Source: Bacteroidales bacterium
Lineage (GTDB): Bacteria; Bacteroidota; Bacteroidia; Bacteroidales; F082
Length of the DNA: 64,000 bases
Direction of reading: 5' to 3'
Assembly (NCBI GenBank): GCA_016291135.1
Contig: JAEFAE010000008.1
Span: forward strand, 1 to 64,000
Part shown: piece after piece, positions 24,575-34,084 of the stretch
How the letters are laid out: every line of letters begins with the position of its first letter
Numbering within the stretch: position 1 is the stretch's first letter
Position numbers and translations under genes: made by a program
Notes under the pieces: model-generated
Seen by the model: only the letters and a program-made list of their open reading frames with translations
The model's database searches: none
Told to the model about the DNA's origin: nothing

Positions 24575-26206
24575 ATGAAGGTCAAAATAATATCCATACT
24601 GTCATTTGTCGCCATGGTTTTCCTAAGCCGTTGCGCCAATATCGTTGCTCCCACGGGAGGTCCGAAAGACCTCACCCCACCCAAGGTGGTGGAAGCCATC
24701 CCTGCCGCACGGAGCACCGGTTTCAACGGTAGAAGGATCAGCCTTACTTTTGACGAATACATTACCCTTGACAATGCCGCCCAAAACGTCCTTTTTTCAC
24801 CGCCCCTCGACACCAAGCCCGACATCAAGTTGAGCAACAAAACGGTCGTGATCCGGCTGAAAGAAAACCTAAGGCCCAACACAACCTACAGCATCCAACT
24901 CGGGTCGGCCGTCAAGGACCTGCACGAGGGCAACCTTTTCAAGGAAGACCATTACACCTTCTCGACCGGCGACCGGCTTGACACCCTGACCCTTTCGGGC
25001 AAGGTGCTGGATGCCAACGACAAAAAACCTGCCGAAGGCCTCTTCGTATGCCTCTATGCCCCTTCCGCAGACAGCCTCGCCACCGATTCCATCGACGCCC
25101 TTTTCCAACAGCCCATGAAGCGGCAACCCGACTATCTGGCGAAGACCGACAAGGAAGGAAAGTTCACCCTGCGGGGGCTTCCCGACCGGGCATTTCTGGC
25201 GGTTGCCTTGAAAGACATGAACAGCAACCTGTTGTACGACTTGCCCAACGAAACCGTGGCTTTTCTCGACACCCTGGTCGCTGCCAGCCAACCCTCGGAC
25301 CTCACCTTGTACGCTTTCACGGCCCGCGACACCACTCAAATGCTGCTTGAGAAGAAACTGGTGGAGGAAGGCATGCTCCGTTTCGTGTTCCGCCAACCGG
25401 CCGATTCCGTGCGCATCGAGACCACCGACACCTTGGCCGATGCTTTCCGTCTGGCCGAGGTATGGTCGCCCACCCACGACACGCTGTGGTGGTATTTCAC
25501 CCCTCATGTCATGGACAGCCTACAGGTCCATATCCAATACGATACGGTGATCGACGACCACACCCGCTACGCCCTGAACTACCGTGAAACCGCCCAAGGC
25601 GGCAGGCCGGCAAAGAAACAGCTTACCATTGGCAACAATCTGAAAAACAATATGTTGTTACCAGGAGAAACCCTTACCTTGCATTTCGCAGAACCGATAG
25701 CGGACGACACGGTCCGTTTCGATTCGACGGTCTTCGCCAAGGCCGACGGACAAGGCTTGCATTATGTGTTGGTGGGGGCTCCTGTCGATTCGGCCAACCA
25801 TGTGCTTTCCATTCCGGATTCCGTCTTCCTGAGCGTACGCGGACGCGCCAACGACTCGTTGCGGATCACCTACCGCACCGCCAAGGCCTCCGACCTGGGC
25901 AACCTCTTCATCACCGTGGTCCCGCCCTCGGGAACCCAAGCGGTGGTGCAGCTGCTCAATGCCCGGAACAAGGTGGTGGAAACCCGCACGGTCCGAGCCG
26001 AAGAAAAACTGGCTTTCAAGCAACTGCTCCCCGAAAAATACCAATTGAAAGCCATCCTCGACACGGACGGCAACGGCCGTTGGAGCACGGGCGATTTCCA
26101 CAAACGGTTTCTCCCCGAAACCGTGTTGGACTTCAAAGACCCGCTCGACATCAAAGCGGGTTGGGACATCGATTTGGAAGAAAAATGGATTCTTTTTTCT
26201 GAATAA
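24575..26206 (+). CDS. Ig-like (SbsA-type) domain lipoprotein
   Basis: A 543-residue lipoprotein. ATG 24575 gives MKVKIISILSFVAMVFLSR, then Cys and the phylum-typical ANIVAPTGGPKDLTPPKV. Residues of about 37-125 match a bacterial Ig-like domain of the SbsA type (ISLTFDEYITLD, LRPNTTYSIQLG, FSTGD), and about 130-220 a prealbumin-like insert (LSGKVLDANDKKPAEGLFV). The rest is beta-rich and ends without a T9SS signal. Family members sit in the outer membrane of Bacteroidota; their role is unknown. The longer frame from 24488 runs back through the promoter and aspS leader and is rejected. Confidence 0.85.
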   Translation: MKVKIISILSFVAMVFLSRCANIVAPTGGPKDLTPPKVVEAIPAARSTGFNGRRISLTFDEYITLDNAAQNVLFSPPLDTKPDIKLSNKTVVIRLKENLRPNTTYSIQLGSAVKDLHEGNLFKEDHYTFSTGDRLDTLTLSGKVLDANDKKPAEGLFVCLYAPSADSLATDSIDALFQQPMKRQPDYLAKTDKEGKFTLRGLPDRAFLAVALKDMNSNLLYDLPNETVAFLDTLVAASQPSDLTLYAFTARDTTQMLLEKKLVEEGMLRFVFRQPADSVRIETTDTLADAFRLAEVWSPTHDTLWWYFTPHVMDSLQVHIQYDTVIDDHTRYALNYRETAQGGRPAKKQLTIGNNLKNNMLLPGETLTLHFAEPIADDTVRFDSTVFAKADGQGLHYVLVGAPVDSANHVLSIPDSVFLSVRGRANDSLRITYRTAKASDLGNLFITVVPPSGTQAVVQLLNARNKVVETRTVRAEEKLAFKQLLPEKYQLKAILDTDGNGRWSTGDFHKRFLPETVLDFKDPLDIKAGWDIDLEEKWILFSE

Positions 26207-26239
26207 TTGTTCTACCGATTGTATTTTTTTTTATTTTTG
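26207..26239 (+). promoter_or_regulatory. Promoter of the giant T9SS adhesin gene
   Basis: TTG at 26207-26209 and TATTTTTG at 26232-26239, spaced by 22 bases, match the Bacteroidota -33/-7 architecture. The predicted 5' leader is about 105 bases and contains a small hairpin (CTCCG 26264-26268 with CGGAG 26277-26281) and three AAATTATC-type repeats before the ATG. Confidence 0.6.
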
Positions 26240-26353
26240 CGAGTTAAAAGTAGAATTGGAATGCTCCGTTTCCATGCGGAGAAGACTAATATTAATGCAT
26301 TAATTTTAATCTAATTATCAAATTATCAAATTATTAACTAAATTCAGTCGTTT

Positions 26354-29300
26354 ATGAAAAGAAAAGTATTTTCATTGATGATGTTGTGTCTGTTTGCTTA
26401 CCTAGGCATGGCAAACGCACAAGTCAGTCCGCGCGACAAGGGTGGTATTACCATCACCCCCAACCCCGTCGAGATGGGTTACCGTCCCAACGGAGCGTGG
26501 ATGCGCCCATTCGAGGCACAGCTGACCAATTCAGGCGCAGCTGAGACCGTTACAGCGATCGAAACCACGAATGAGGATTTCTTCATTATCGATGCGAACT
26601 TGCCGGCCGTGGTCAACTCGACCAAACCGCTCAATTTCACCATCGATAATCCCGACGCCCCTGCTGGCCCCTACAGCGCAGAACTCGTTGTGTGGACCAA
26701 CAGCCGTCTGGCTTACACTTTCAACATCTCCGCGACGACCTACGATCCTATCGAGGCCGACGTGGTGGAGACGGCTCCCACAGCTACCGAGTCGTTCTCG
26801 GCCACCTTTGGTGCCGACATCTACGACAACTACCTGCTTCCTGGTGATGAACCGGATGGCAAGGATGTGGTTTACAAACTGGAAGTCGAAAACGATGTGC
26901 TTTTCAACGCCCAAGTGGCTGGTGCCAACGGTAAGGTGGCCCTCTACCTTCCCGACTTCAATGGCCAGCCCGGACCTGGTGCCGACAACAACTACACCGG
27001 CAATGCCGGTGGCGGTGGCGGTGGCGCTCCCTACGAAGCACAAATCGGTGAAACGGATGGAACTAGCACGACTGGTTACTCCCCCTTCTACACCCTTTAC
27101 AACTACTCCATTTCCGAGAACCTCTTCCACGCCGACGAGCTGATGGAAGCCGGCATGACGACTGCCCCGATGGGCAGCATCAGCTATTATGCCACGAACC
27201 AATATGGCTATGAGCAGAAGAACATCTCCATCTGGATGGCCAACGTATCGGACGAGGCTCTGACCTCCACCTCCCACACCGTTGACGGCATGACCTTGGT
27301 GCACCAAGGCGATGTCACGCCCGTCATCGGCTGGAACGAATTCGTGTTCAACCAAGGCACATTCGCATGGGACGGCTCCAGCAACCTGCTGGTCCTTATC
27401 CAAAGAAACAACGGCGCTTGGAACAGCACCATCAACTGGAGAGCCCAAGCTACCGGTTTCAATGCAATGGCTTACAGGTATCAGGACAGCGGTGCCTATG
27501 ACGTGAACGTGGCAAACAGCATGTACACCAGTGCCAGCCGTCCTATTGCCCTGTTCAAGAGCCTTGGTCGCAACGACAGAGCCGTTGCCGCCAACATCAA
27601 TGACATGACGCTCACCCCCGGTGAATATTACCTGGTGGCTTCTTCTACCAGCGATGAGTTCACCCTGAACGTCAACATGGATGTAATCCCGCTTCCTGAA
27701 CCGGTTGCCAATCCTTTCCCGGCTGACGGCGACACCGAAATCGGCATGCCCCTCACCTTTACCTGGGAACTTGGCCAATACACCACTGAATATCGCATGA
27801 TCTGTGGTACTACCTATCCTCCGACCGATGTCGTGGTGGATTGGACCAACAATCTTGCCGAGAGCCTGACGGTGACCAACCTCTTCAACAACACCAACTA
27901 TTTCTGGAGAATCGACGAAAGAAACAGCTCCGGCGAAGTGATCGGTCCCATCTGGGGATTCACCACCACCTTCAACAAACCCCAAAACGTGGCTGGCAAT
28001 CCTGAGAAGATTTACGAAGGCGACGTCCTCCATATTACTTGGAGTGGTGTCGTGGATCGTTCCTACAGAGGCTACAACGTGTATCAAGACGGTGTCAAGT
28101 TGAACGACGAAGTGCTTACCGAAACCCAATACGACGTGGAAGGCCTTGCCTACAACATGGATGGTTACATCTTCAACGTGACCGCCGTGTACGACGAGGG
28201 CGAATCGCTCTTCTCCGATGACTTGGTTGTGTTAGTGACCGGCAACGGCACTGTGAGCGGCAAGGTCACTGAGCAAGACGGCACCACCGGCATTGCCGGC
28301 GCCACGGTCGTGTTCACCGGTATCGACGAATTCAACGCCGAAGCCATCTTCACCTTCACCACGGGTGCCAACGGCAACTACAGTGGTAACATCCTGGCCG
28401 GTACCTACACTGCGGCAGCTTGGAAGGAAGGCTATCAACCTGTGGAACGCGAAGAAGAAGTCAACATCACCTATAACACCAACACGCCCAACATCGACTT
28501 CTCACTCGACGAGAACTGGCTGCCTGTTGGCGAAGTCATCGCTGAGGAAGTGGACGAGAACCTGGTGAAGGTCTATTGGAGCCAGAACATCATGAGCGAG
28601 CTCATCGAAGACTTCGAGACCGGTGATCTCAGCGCCTTCGATTGGCAGAACGATGCCACCTATCCTTGGACCATCACGAATGGTGGCGCTGACAGCGAGA
28701 GCCAATATTGCCTCAAGAGCGGCAATGCCGGCGTCGCCTCCAGCACGTCTGCCATCCAAGTTAGCGTGGAAATCTCCCGCAACGGTTTGATGAGCTTCTA
28801 TGGCAAGATCTCCTGCGAGAGCAGCTACGACAACGGTTACTTCTACATTGACGGAACCCAGAAGGCTTCCTTCACCGGTTCTGGCAACTGGACGCAGAAA
28901 GAGTTCCCCATCACCTCGGGTACGCACACCTTCAAGTGGGCTTACACCAAGGACGGCAGTGTCAACAGCTATGACGACTGCTTCTACATCGACAACATCA
29001 GCTTCATCCACGATGCCGCTCCGGCTGAAACCGGTTGGATCACCTACGAAGACGGTACGAACCAAGACGCCATCGGCCTCACCGCCGGCGGTTCGTTCTA
29101 CTGGGGCATCTGCTTCCCGGCTGAAATGATGGCCAATTACGGCAGCTTCACCATGACCAAGGTCAAGATGTTCGACCACGAGGCCCATACGGGTAAGGTG
29201 ATGATCTACAAGGGCGGCACCACCGCTCCCGGTACGCTTGTCACCGAGCAGAACTACACCTGCACGGGTTCCGAAAACTATGTTGAAGTCACCCTCAGCA

Positions 29301-32300
29301 ACCCGGTGAGCATCGATGCCAGCCAGAGCATCTGGGTGGTCCTCAACAACTTCGATGGTCAATACGTGGCATCCTGCTGCTCCAACACGGGTGATCCCAA
29401 CGGCCGTTGGATCAGCATGGACAACGTCGAATGGATGGACATCCTCGAAGCTTCCGCTTCGCTCGATTACACCTGGCAGATCCAGGCCTACGTGACCGAT
29501 GGCGCCAAGACCACTCCGCTCCGCAAGGATGTGGCTGCCGCTCCGGTCTATACGCCTAGCAACCTGCAATTTGGTAGCGCCAGCGACCTGCAAGGCGATC
29601 CCAACTGGACGAAACCTGCCAACCGCGCCTTCAAGCAATACAACATCTATCGCACCGCTTGCAGTGACATGACGGGCGAGGATGCCGAGTTCCTGGGCAG
29701 CACCAACGACACCATCTACTTGGAAGAAAACTGGGCCAACATGGAACCCGGTGTCTACAAGTGGGGCGTCAGCCGCTTCTACGAAGGCAACCGTGATCGC
29801 AACCGCGTGACCTATGACTTCGAAGGCAGCGACCTCCAAGGCTGGACCTCCATCGACAACGATGGCGACGGCAATGGTTGGGCCAATTGGAACAGCGATG
29901 GTACCGTTGCCCACTCCGGCACCGGTGTCGCCGCTTCTGAAAGCTACATCAACAATGTGGGTGCCTTGACGCCTGACAACTGGCTGGTTTCACCTCAGGT
30001 TGCCCTGGGTGGCACCATGACCTTCTGGGCTGCTGGCCAAGATCCTTCATGGGCTTCCGAGCACTTTGCTGTGTACGTGTCCACCTCTGGCACTGCCATC
30101 TCGAACTTCACCCAAGTGATGAACGAGACGGTGGCCTCCGGTACCATGACCCAATACACGGTTAACCTGAGCAGCTACTCCGGCAACGGTTACGTGGCCA
30201 TCCGCCACTACAATATCACCGACATGTTCCGCCTGAACATCGATGACATTACCCTCGGTGCCGGCGGCGGTGATGATCCGCAACCTCCGACGCCTCCGAC
30301 GCCTCCTGTCATCCCCGGTGGTGACATGACTTACACGGGTGTCCACGGCGAATCTGGCGTGGTTTGGTCCAACTGCATCGAGCACAGGATGTATGTCAGC
30401 CCCACCATCAACGTCACCACCAATAGCGGCGACGCTGTGACAGGTACCACGGTCACGCTGTACAACACCAGCGAACCTGACCTGAACCTGACCTACAATG
30501 TCACGCTCGACGAAACGGGCACCTACACTTGGGAATCCATGCGTAGAGGCACCTACGAGCTGAACATCAACCTCGAAGGCTTCACTCCGATTGCTGAAAC
30601 GGTGGAGATCACCGACGGCACGGTCCTCAACTACACGCTGAATGAAGTGATTGCTGAAGTTGGCGACCTCTATGTCTCCGGTACCGGTTGGGCCATGTTC
30701 GGCCAGATGCCGGCTCCGACCCCGGTCGATCCCGTTGATCCTCCGACTCCTCCGACCGAAGGTCAGTGGTATTACTATGGTGATGATGTCAACTCCAACA
30801 ACATCGGTGCTGGCGGTGCCTTCTACTGGGCTGTGATGTTCCCCGCTGGAACGTACACGGGCAACCAGGTAACCAAGGTGGCCACCTGGGCCACGGGTTA
30901 TGAAGCCTTCACCGGCTCGGTCACCATTTACAACGATGGCACCACGGCTCCCGCCAACGCTGTTGGCACCATGGATGTCAACGTCCCCATGGGTCCTGAA
31001 ATGTATGAAATGGAATTCCCGACCCCGGTGACGATTGATCCTTCGAAGAACCTCTGGGTGGTCATGTACAATGCCACGAGCACTGACTATATTGCTGGTG
31101 CTTGCGCCGACGCTGGTACCGTCAACGCCCGTTGGGTCTCCCTCGACGGCACCTCATGGATGGATCTCGCTACCGCAGGTGTCCCTGGCTGCTCATGGAT
31201 GCTTCGCGCCTACATTGCCTCTGGCAAGGGTGAAGTCACCGAGATCGCCTACGAGCCTCAGCCCTGCCACAACACGGGCTTGGTTGCCTCAGGCCAAGGC
31301 AGAAGCCTCCAATATTATAAGGTGATGCTCGACGGTGTCCTCGAAGGCACTACGACCCACCCGTTCTTCCAGCATGATGTGGAGAACCTCGTGGAAGGCG
31401 AAACCTACACCACTTCCGTCCAGAAGGTCTATACCACGGGCGAAAGCGAGTGGGTCAGCTTCGACTGGGTCTACACGGCTTGCGACAACTTCGAAGGCCT
31501 GAAGGAAGATCCTACCGCACGTCGTGAAGGTGACAACGTGGTCCTCGAATGGGTGCTGCCTGAAAGCGGCGATGACCCGACGCCTCCGGATCCACAACCC
31601 ACCCTCACTTGGGACTTCGAAAGCAACCTGAGCGGATGGACGACCATCGATGCAGACGGTGACGGTTACACCTGGTGCGACCTCAACACCCTCAGCAACT
31701 ATACCGACTACTATGATGGCATGACCCTTGACTGGTATCATGGTGGTAGCAACGCTGCCATCAGCGGTTCCTACATCAACGGCATCGGCGCCCTCAGCCC
31801 GGACAACTACCTGGTGTCACCTCAAGTGACCATCGCCAACGGTTCCAAGTTCTCCTTCTGGGTAGCCGCCTGCGACCCGAGCTATGCTTCCGATCACTTC
31901 GGCGTGTTCGTGTCCACCACGGGTACCAACCCGAGCGACTTCACCTCTGTCCAGGAGTGGACGTTGACCGCCAAGGCCACCTCGGCTGAAAAGAGCCCCG
32001 CTTCACGCGAAGGCAAGGGCAACAGACTGGGCAACTGGTATCACTACGAAGTTGACCTCAGCGCCTACGCCGGACAGGCTTACATCGCCCTCCGTCACTT
32101 CAACAGCTACGACTGGTACATCATGACCATCGACGATGCCGCCCTCAGCAACGGCAAGGGCACTCGCGACGTTACGGAAGGTTTCGAAAGCGGTATCCCG
32201 AGCGGTTGGCTCACCCTTGACGCCGACGGTGACGGTTACACCTGGTGCGACCTCAACACCCTCAGCAACTATACCGACTACTATGATGGTATGAGCCTTG

Positions 32301-33967
32301 ATTGGTATCACAGCGGCTCCAACGCTGCCATCAGCGGTTCCTACATCAACGGCATCGGCGCCCTCCACCCGGACAACTACCTCGTAATGCCTCAGGTGCA
32401 GCTCCAAAGCAACTCCGTCCTGAGCTTCTGGGCGGGTGCTGCCGACCCGAGCTATGCCTCCGACCACTTCGGCGTGTTCGTGTCCACCACGGGCACCAAC
32501 CCGAGCGACTTCACCTCTGTCCAGGAGTGGACGCTGACCGCCAAGGCCACCACGGCTGAAAAGAGCCCCGCTTCACGCGAAGGCAAGGGCACCCGCATGG
32601 GTACTTGGTACAACTACACCGTTGACCTGAGCGCCTACGCCGGACAGAACGCCTACATCGCCTTCCGTCACTTCAACAGCTACGACTGGTACATCATGTC
32701 CATCGACGACATCAGCCTGACCGCTGGCAGCGGTGGTGACGACCCGATCGATCCTCCGACTCCGGGTGCCAACGTCATCGGCGTGGAGATCTTCCGCGAC
32801 GGCGAATGGATTGCTGAAGTGAAGGCTCCTGCTCAGACCTACACCGACATCAATCCTGGTGAGTTTGACGAGTATGAGATCCGCGTGGTCTACAACGGCA
32901 ACACCGAAGACTACACCTACTACACCATGTCCTGCCCCGAAATCGCAGTGGTGCCTGAGGTGGTCTGCATCGCCCCCGAAAACCTCACCGGTTCTTACGA
33001 GTACTTCAACGAGGACAACTTCGGTGCCCTCATCACCTGGACGTATTCCGAGGAAGTGGCTGGTGGTTGGAACTACTATGACAACGGTGTCAACACCGAT
33101 GCCATCGGCACGGGTGGCGGCCAGTTCTACTGGGCCATCATGCTCCCCGCCGGTTCCTACCAAGGCAGCACGCTCACCAAGGTCACGGCTTACGACTACA
33201 GAGCGATGACCGGTACCTTGACGATCTACAACGACGGCACCAACAGCCCGAGCAACCAGGTCGCCACGATGAACATCGAATTCACCGGTGCGGGAACGGA
33301 TGCTGAGTTTGTCTTTGACTCACCCGTCATCCTGGATCCCACCAAGAATGTTTGGGTTGTCTTCTACAACGCAAGCGGTACCGACTACCCGGCAGCTTGC
33401 TGCAACGATGAAACTGGCGATCCGAACGGACGCTGGGTCTCCATCGATGGTACCTCGTGGATGGATCTTGCCACTGCCGGCGTTGCCGGTTCGTGCTGGA
33501 TGATCCGCGCCTACACCTCCGACATGCTGTTCTTCAACGTGTATCGCAACGATGAGCTTATCGCCCAGTTGCCTTACGTTGACGGCGAACTGCAGACCTA
33601 CTACGATCAAGTGGAGATCGGCAACTACACCTACCAGGTGACCGCCCTCACCGCTGATTGCGAGTCTGATCCCGCCTTGACGCCTGACCTGAGCCATGAC
33701 TATGTCCAGGTGAACGTCACCGACGTGAACGAGGTCGGCAGCATCACCAAGGTGTACCCGAACCCGACCAACGGCATGGTGAAGATCGAAGCCGCCGGCA
33801 TGACCCACATCACCGTGGTGAACGCCCTCGGCCAGGTCCTCTACGATGCTAATATCAACGGCGACATGACCGAACTGAACTTAGGTCAGTACAACGCTGG
33901 TATCTACATGGTCCGCATCGCTGCCGAAAGCGGCGTGAGCGTGAAACGCGTGACCGTGGTCAAGTAA
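26354..33967 (+). CDS. Giant T9SS-exported adhesin with repeated cleaved-adhesin domains
   Basis: A 2537-residue secreted protein. Signal peptide 1-23 (MKRKVFSLMMLCLFAYLGMA). Regions in order: beta-sandwich (about 30-150), Gly-rich linker (about 216-225), Fn3-like (about 450-630), carboxypeptidase-regulatory-like (about 632-720), jelly roll (about 750-885), then three copies of a module with DAIG...FYW and NDGT/WVVxxNA motifs (about 895-1045, 1470-1620, 2235-2390) interleaved with cleaved-adhesin (choice-of-anchor J) domains at about 1155-1300, 1752-1930 and 1942-2125. The last 75 residues (KVYPNPTNGMVKIEAAGMTH, then LNLGQYNAGIYMVRI) form a type A T9SS sorting domain. The domains recall Porphyromonas gingipain/hemagglutinin adhesins; no protease domain is present. 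Confidence 0.9.
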   Translation: MKRKVFSLMMLCLFAYLGMANAQVSPRDKGGITITPNPVEMGYRPNGAWMRPFEAQLTNSGAAETVTAIETTNEDFFIIDANLPAVVNSTKPLNFTIDNPDAPAGPYSAELVVWTNSRLAYTFNISATTYDPIEADVVETAPTATESFSATFGADIYDNYLLPGDEPDGKDVVYKLEVENDVLFNAQVAGANGKVALYLPDFNGQPGPGADNNYTGNAGGGGGGAPYEAQIGETDGTSTTGYSPFYTLYNYSISENLFHADELMEAGMTTAPMGSISYYATNQYGYEQKNISIWMANVSDEALTSTSHTVDGMTLVHQGDVTPVIGWNEFVFNQGTFAWDGSSNLLVLIQRNNGAWNSTINWRAQATGFNAMAYRYQDSGAYDVNVANSMYTSASRPIALFKSLGRNDRAVAANINDMTLTPGEYYLVASSTSDEFTLNVNMDVIPLPEPVANPFPADGDTEIGMPLTFTWELGQYTTEYRMICGTTYPPTDVVVDWTNNLAESLTVTNLFNNTNYFWRIDERNSSGEVIGPIWGFTTTFNKPQNVAGNPEKIYEGDVLHITWSGVVDRSYRGYNVYQDGVKLNDEVLTETQYDVEGLAYNMDGYIFNVTAVYDEGESLFSDDLVVLVTGNGTVSGKVTEQDGTTGIAGATVVFTGIDEFNAEAIFTFTTGANGNYSGNILAGTYTAAAWKEGYQPVEREEEVNITYNTNTPNIDFSLDENWLPVGEVIAEEVDENLVKVYWSQNIMSELIEDFETGDLSAFDWQNDATYPWTITNGGADSESQYCLKSGNAGVASSTSAIQVSVEISRNGLMSFYGKISCESSYDNGYFYIDGTQKASFTGSGNWTQKEFPITSGTHTFKWAYTKDGSVNSYDDCFYIDNISFIHDAAPAETGWITYEDGTNQDAIGLTAGGSFYWGICFPAEMMANYGSFTMTKVKMFDHEAHTGKVMIYKGGTTAPGTLVTEQNYTCTGSENYVEVTLSNPVSIDASQSIWVVLNNFDGQYVASCCSNTGDPNGRWISMDNVEWMDILEASASLDYTWQIQAYVTDGAKTTPLRKDVAAAPVYTPSNLQFGSASDLQGDPNWTKPANRAFKQYNIYRTACSDMTGEDAEFLGSTNDTIYLEENWANMEPGVYKWGVSRFYEGNRDRNRVTYDFEGSDLQGWTSIDNDGDGNGWANWNSDGTVAHSGTGVAASESYINNVGALTPDNWLVSPQVALGGTMTFWAAGQDPSWASEHFAVYVSTSGTAISNFTQVMNETVASGTMTQYTVNLSSYSGNGYVAIRHYNITDMFRLNIDDITLGAGGGDDPQPPTPPTPPVIPGGDMTYTGVHGESGVVWSNCIEHRMYVSPTINVTTNSGDAVTGTTVTLYNTSEPDLNLTYNVTLDETGTYTWESMRRGTYELNINLEGFTPIAETVEITDGTVLNYTLNEVIAEVGDLYVSGTGWAMFGQMPAPTPVDPVDPPTPPTEGQWYYYGDDVNSNNIGAGGAFYWAVMFPAGTYTGNQVTKVATWATGYEAFTGSVTIYNDGTTAPANAVGTMDVNVPMGPEMYEMEFPTPVTIDPSKNLWVVMYNATSTDYIAGACADAGTVNARWVSLDGTSWMDLATAGVPGCSWMLRAYIASGKGEVTEIAYEPQPCHNTGLVASGQGRSLQYYKVMLDGVLEGTTTHPFFQHDVENLVEGETYTTSVQKVYTTGESEWVSFDWVYTACDNFEGLKEDPTARREGDNVVLEWVLPESGDDPTPPDPQPTLTWDFESNLSGWTTIDADGDGYTWCDLNTLSNYTDYYDGMTLDWYHGGSNAAISGSYINGIGALSPDNYLVSPQVTIANGSKFSFWVAACDPSYASDHFGVFVSTTGTNPSDFTSVQEWTLTAKATSAEKSPASREGKGNRLGNWYHYEVDLSAYAGQAYIALRHFNSYDWYIMTIDDAALSNGKGTRDVTEGFESGIPSGWLTLDADGDGYTWCDLNTLSNYTDYYDGMSLDWYHSGSNAAISGSYINGIGALHPDNYLVMPQVQLQSNSVLSFWAGAADPSYASDHFGVFVSTTGTNPSDFTSVQEWTLTAKATTAEKSPASREGKGTRMGTWYNYTVDLSAYAGQNAYIAFRHFNSYDWYIMSIDDISLTAGSGGDDPIDPPTPGANVIGVEIFRDGEWIAEVKAPAQTYTDINPGEFDEYEIRVVYNGNTEDYTYYTMSCPEIAVVPEVVCIAPENLTGSYEYFNEDNFGALITWTYSEEVAGGWNYYDNGVNTDAIGTGGGQFYWAIMLPAGSYQGSTLTKVTAYDYRAMTGTLTIYNDGTNSPSNQVATMNIEFTGAGTDAEFVFDSPVILDPTKNVWVVFYNASGTDYPAACCNDETGDPNGRWVSIDGTSWMDLATAGVAGSCWMIRAYTSDMLFFNVYRNDELIAQLPYVDGELQTYYDQVEIGNYTYQVTALTADCESDPALTPDLSHDYVQVNVTDVNEVGSITKVYPNPTNGMVKIEAAGMTHITVVNALGQVLYDANINGDMTELNLGQYNAGIYMVRIAAESGVSVKRVTVVK
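31610..32740 (+). repeat. 570-base tandem duplication inside the adhesin gene
   Basis: Two cleaved-adhesin units lie 570 bases apart. Stretches such as 31655-31719 recur exactly at 32225-32289, and the linker encoding VQEWTLTAKAT...AEKSPASREGKG is almost identical in both. Intervening parts have diverged slightly, so this is a duplication still partly homogenised. Confidence 0.88.
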
Positions 33968-33994
33968 TTGACATCAACGTCAATGTGCAAAAAA

Positions 33995-34020
33995 GGGTGG
34001 TCGATGACCACCCTTTTTTT
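33995..34020 (+). terminator. Rho-independent terminator after the giant adhesin
   Basis: GGGTGGTC/GACCACCC stem with a short GAT-type loop (33995-34013), immediately followed by seven T. It starts 28 bases after the adhesin stop. Confidence 0.9.
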
Positions 34021-34023
34021 GTG

Positions 34024-34067
34024 CAAAGAAAAAGAAAACCGGCGGCAGGCTTCAGCCTGCCGCCGGT
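34024..34067 (-). terminator. Terminator-like hairpin after adenine deaminase
   Basis: A 13-base-pair GC-rich stem, ACCGGCGGCAGGC pairing with GCCTGCCGCCGGT around TTCA (34038-34067). On the minus strand it is followed by a T-rich tract broken by single C residues (TTTTCTTTTTCTTT). It is placed 18 bases past the ade stop and faces the adhesin terminator, so the two convergent genes have separate terminators. Confidence 0.75.
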
Positions 34068-34084
34068 GTCATATCATATAAGAA

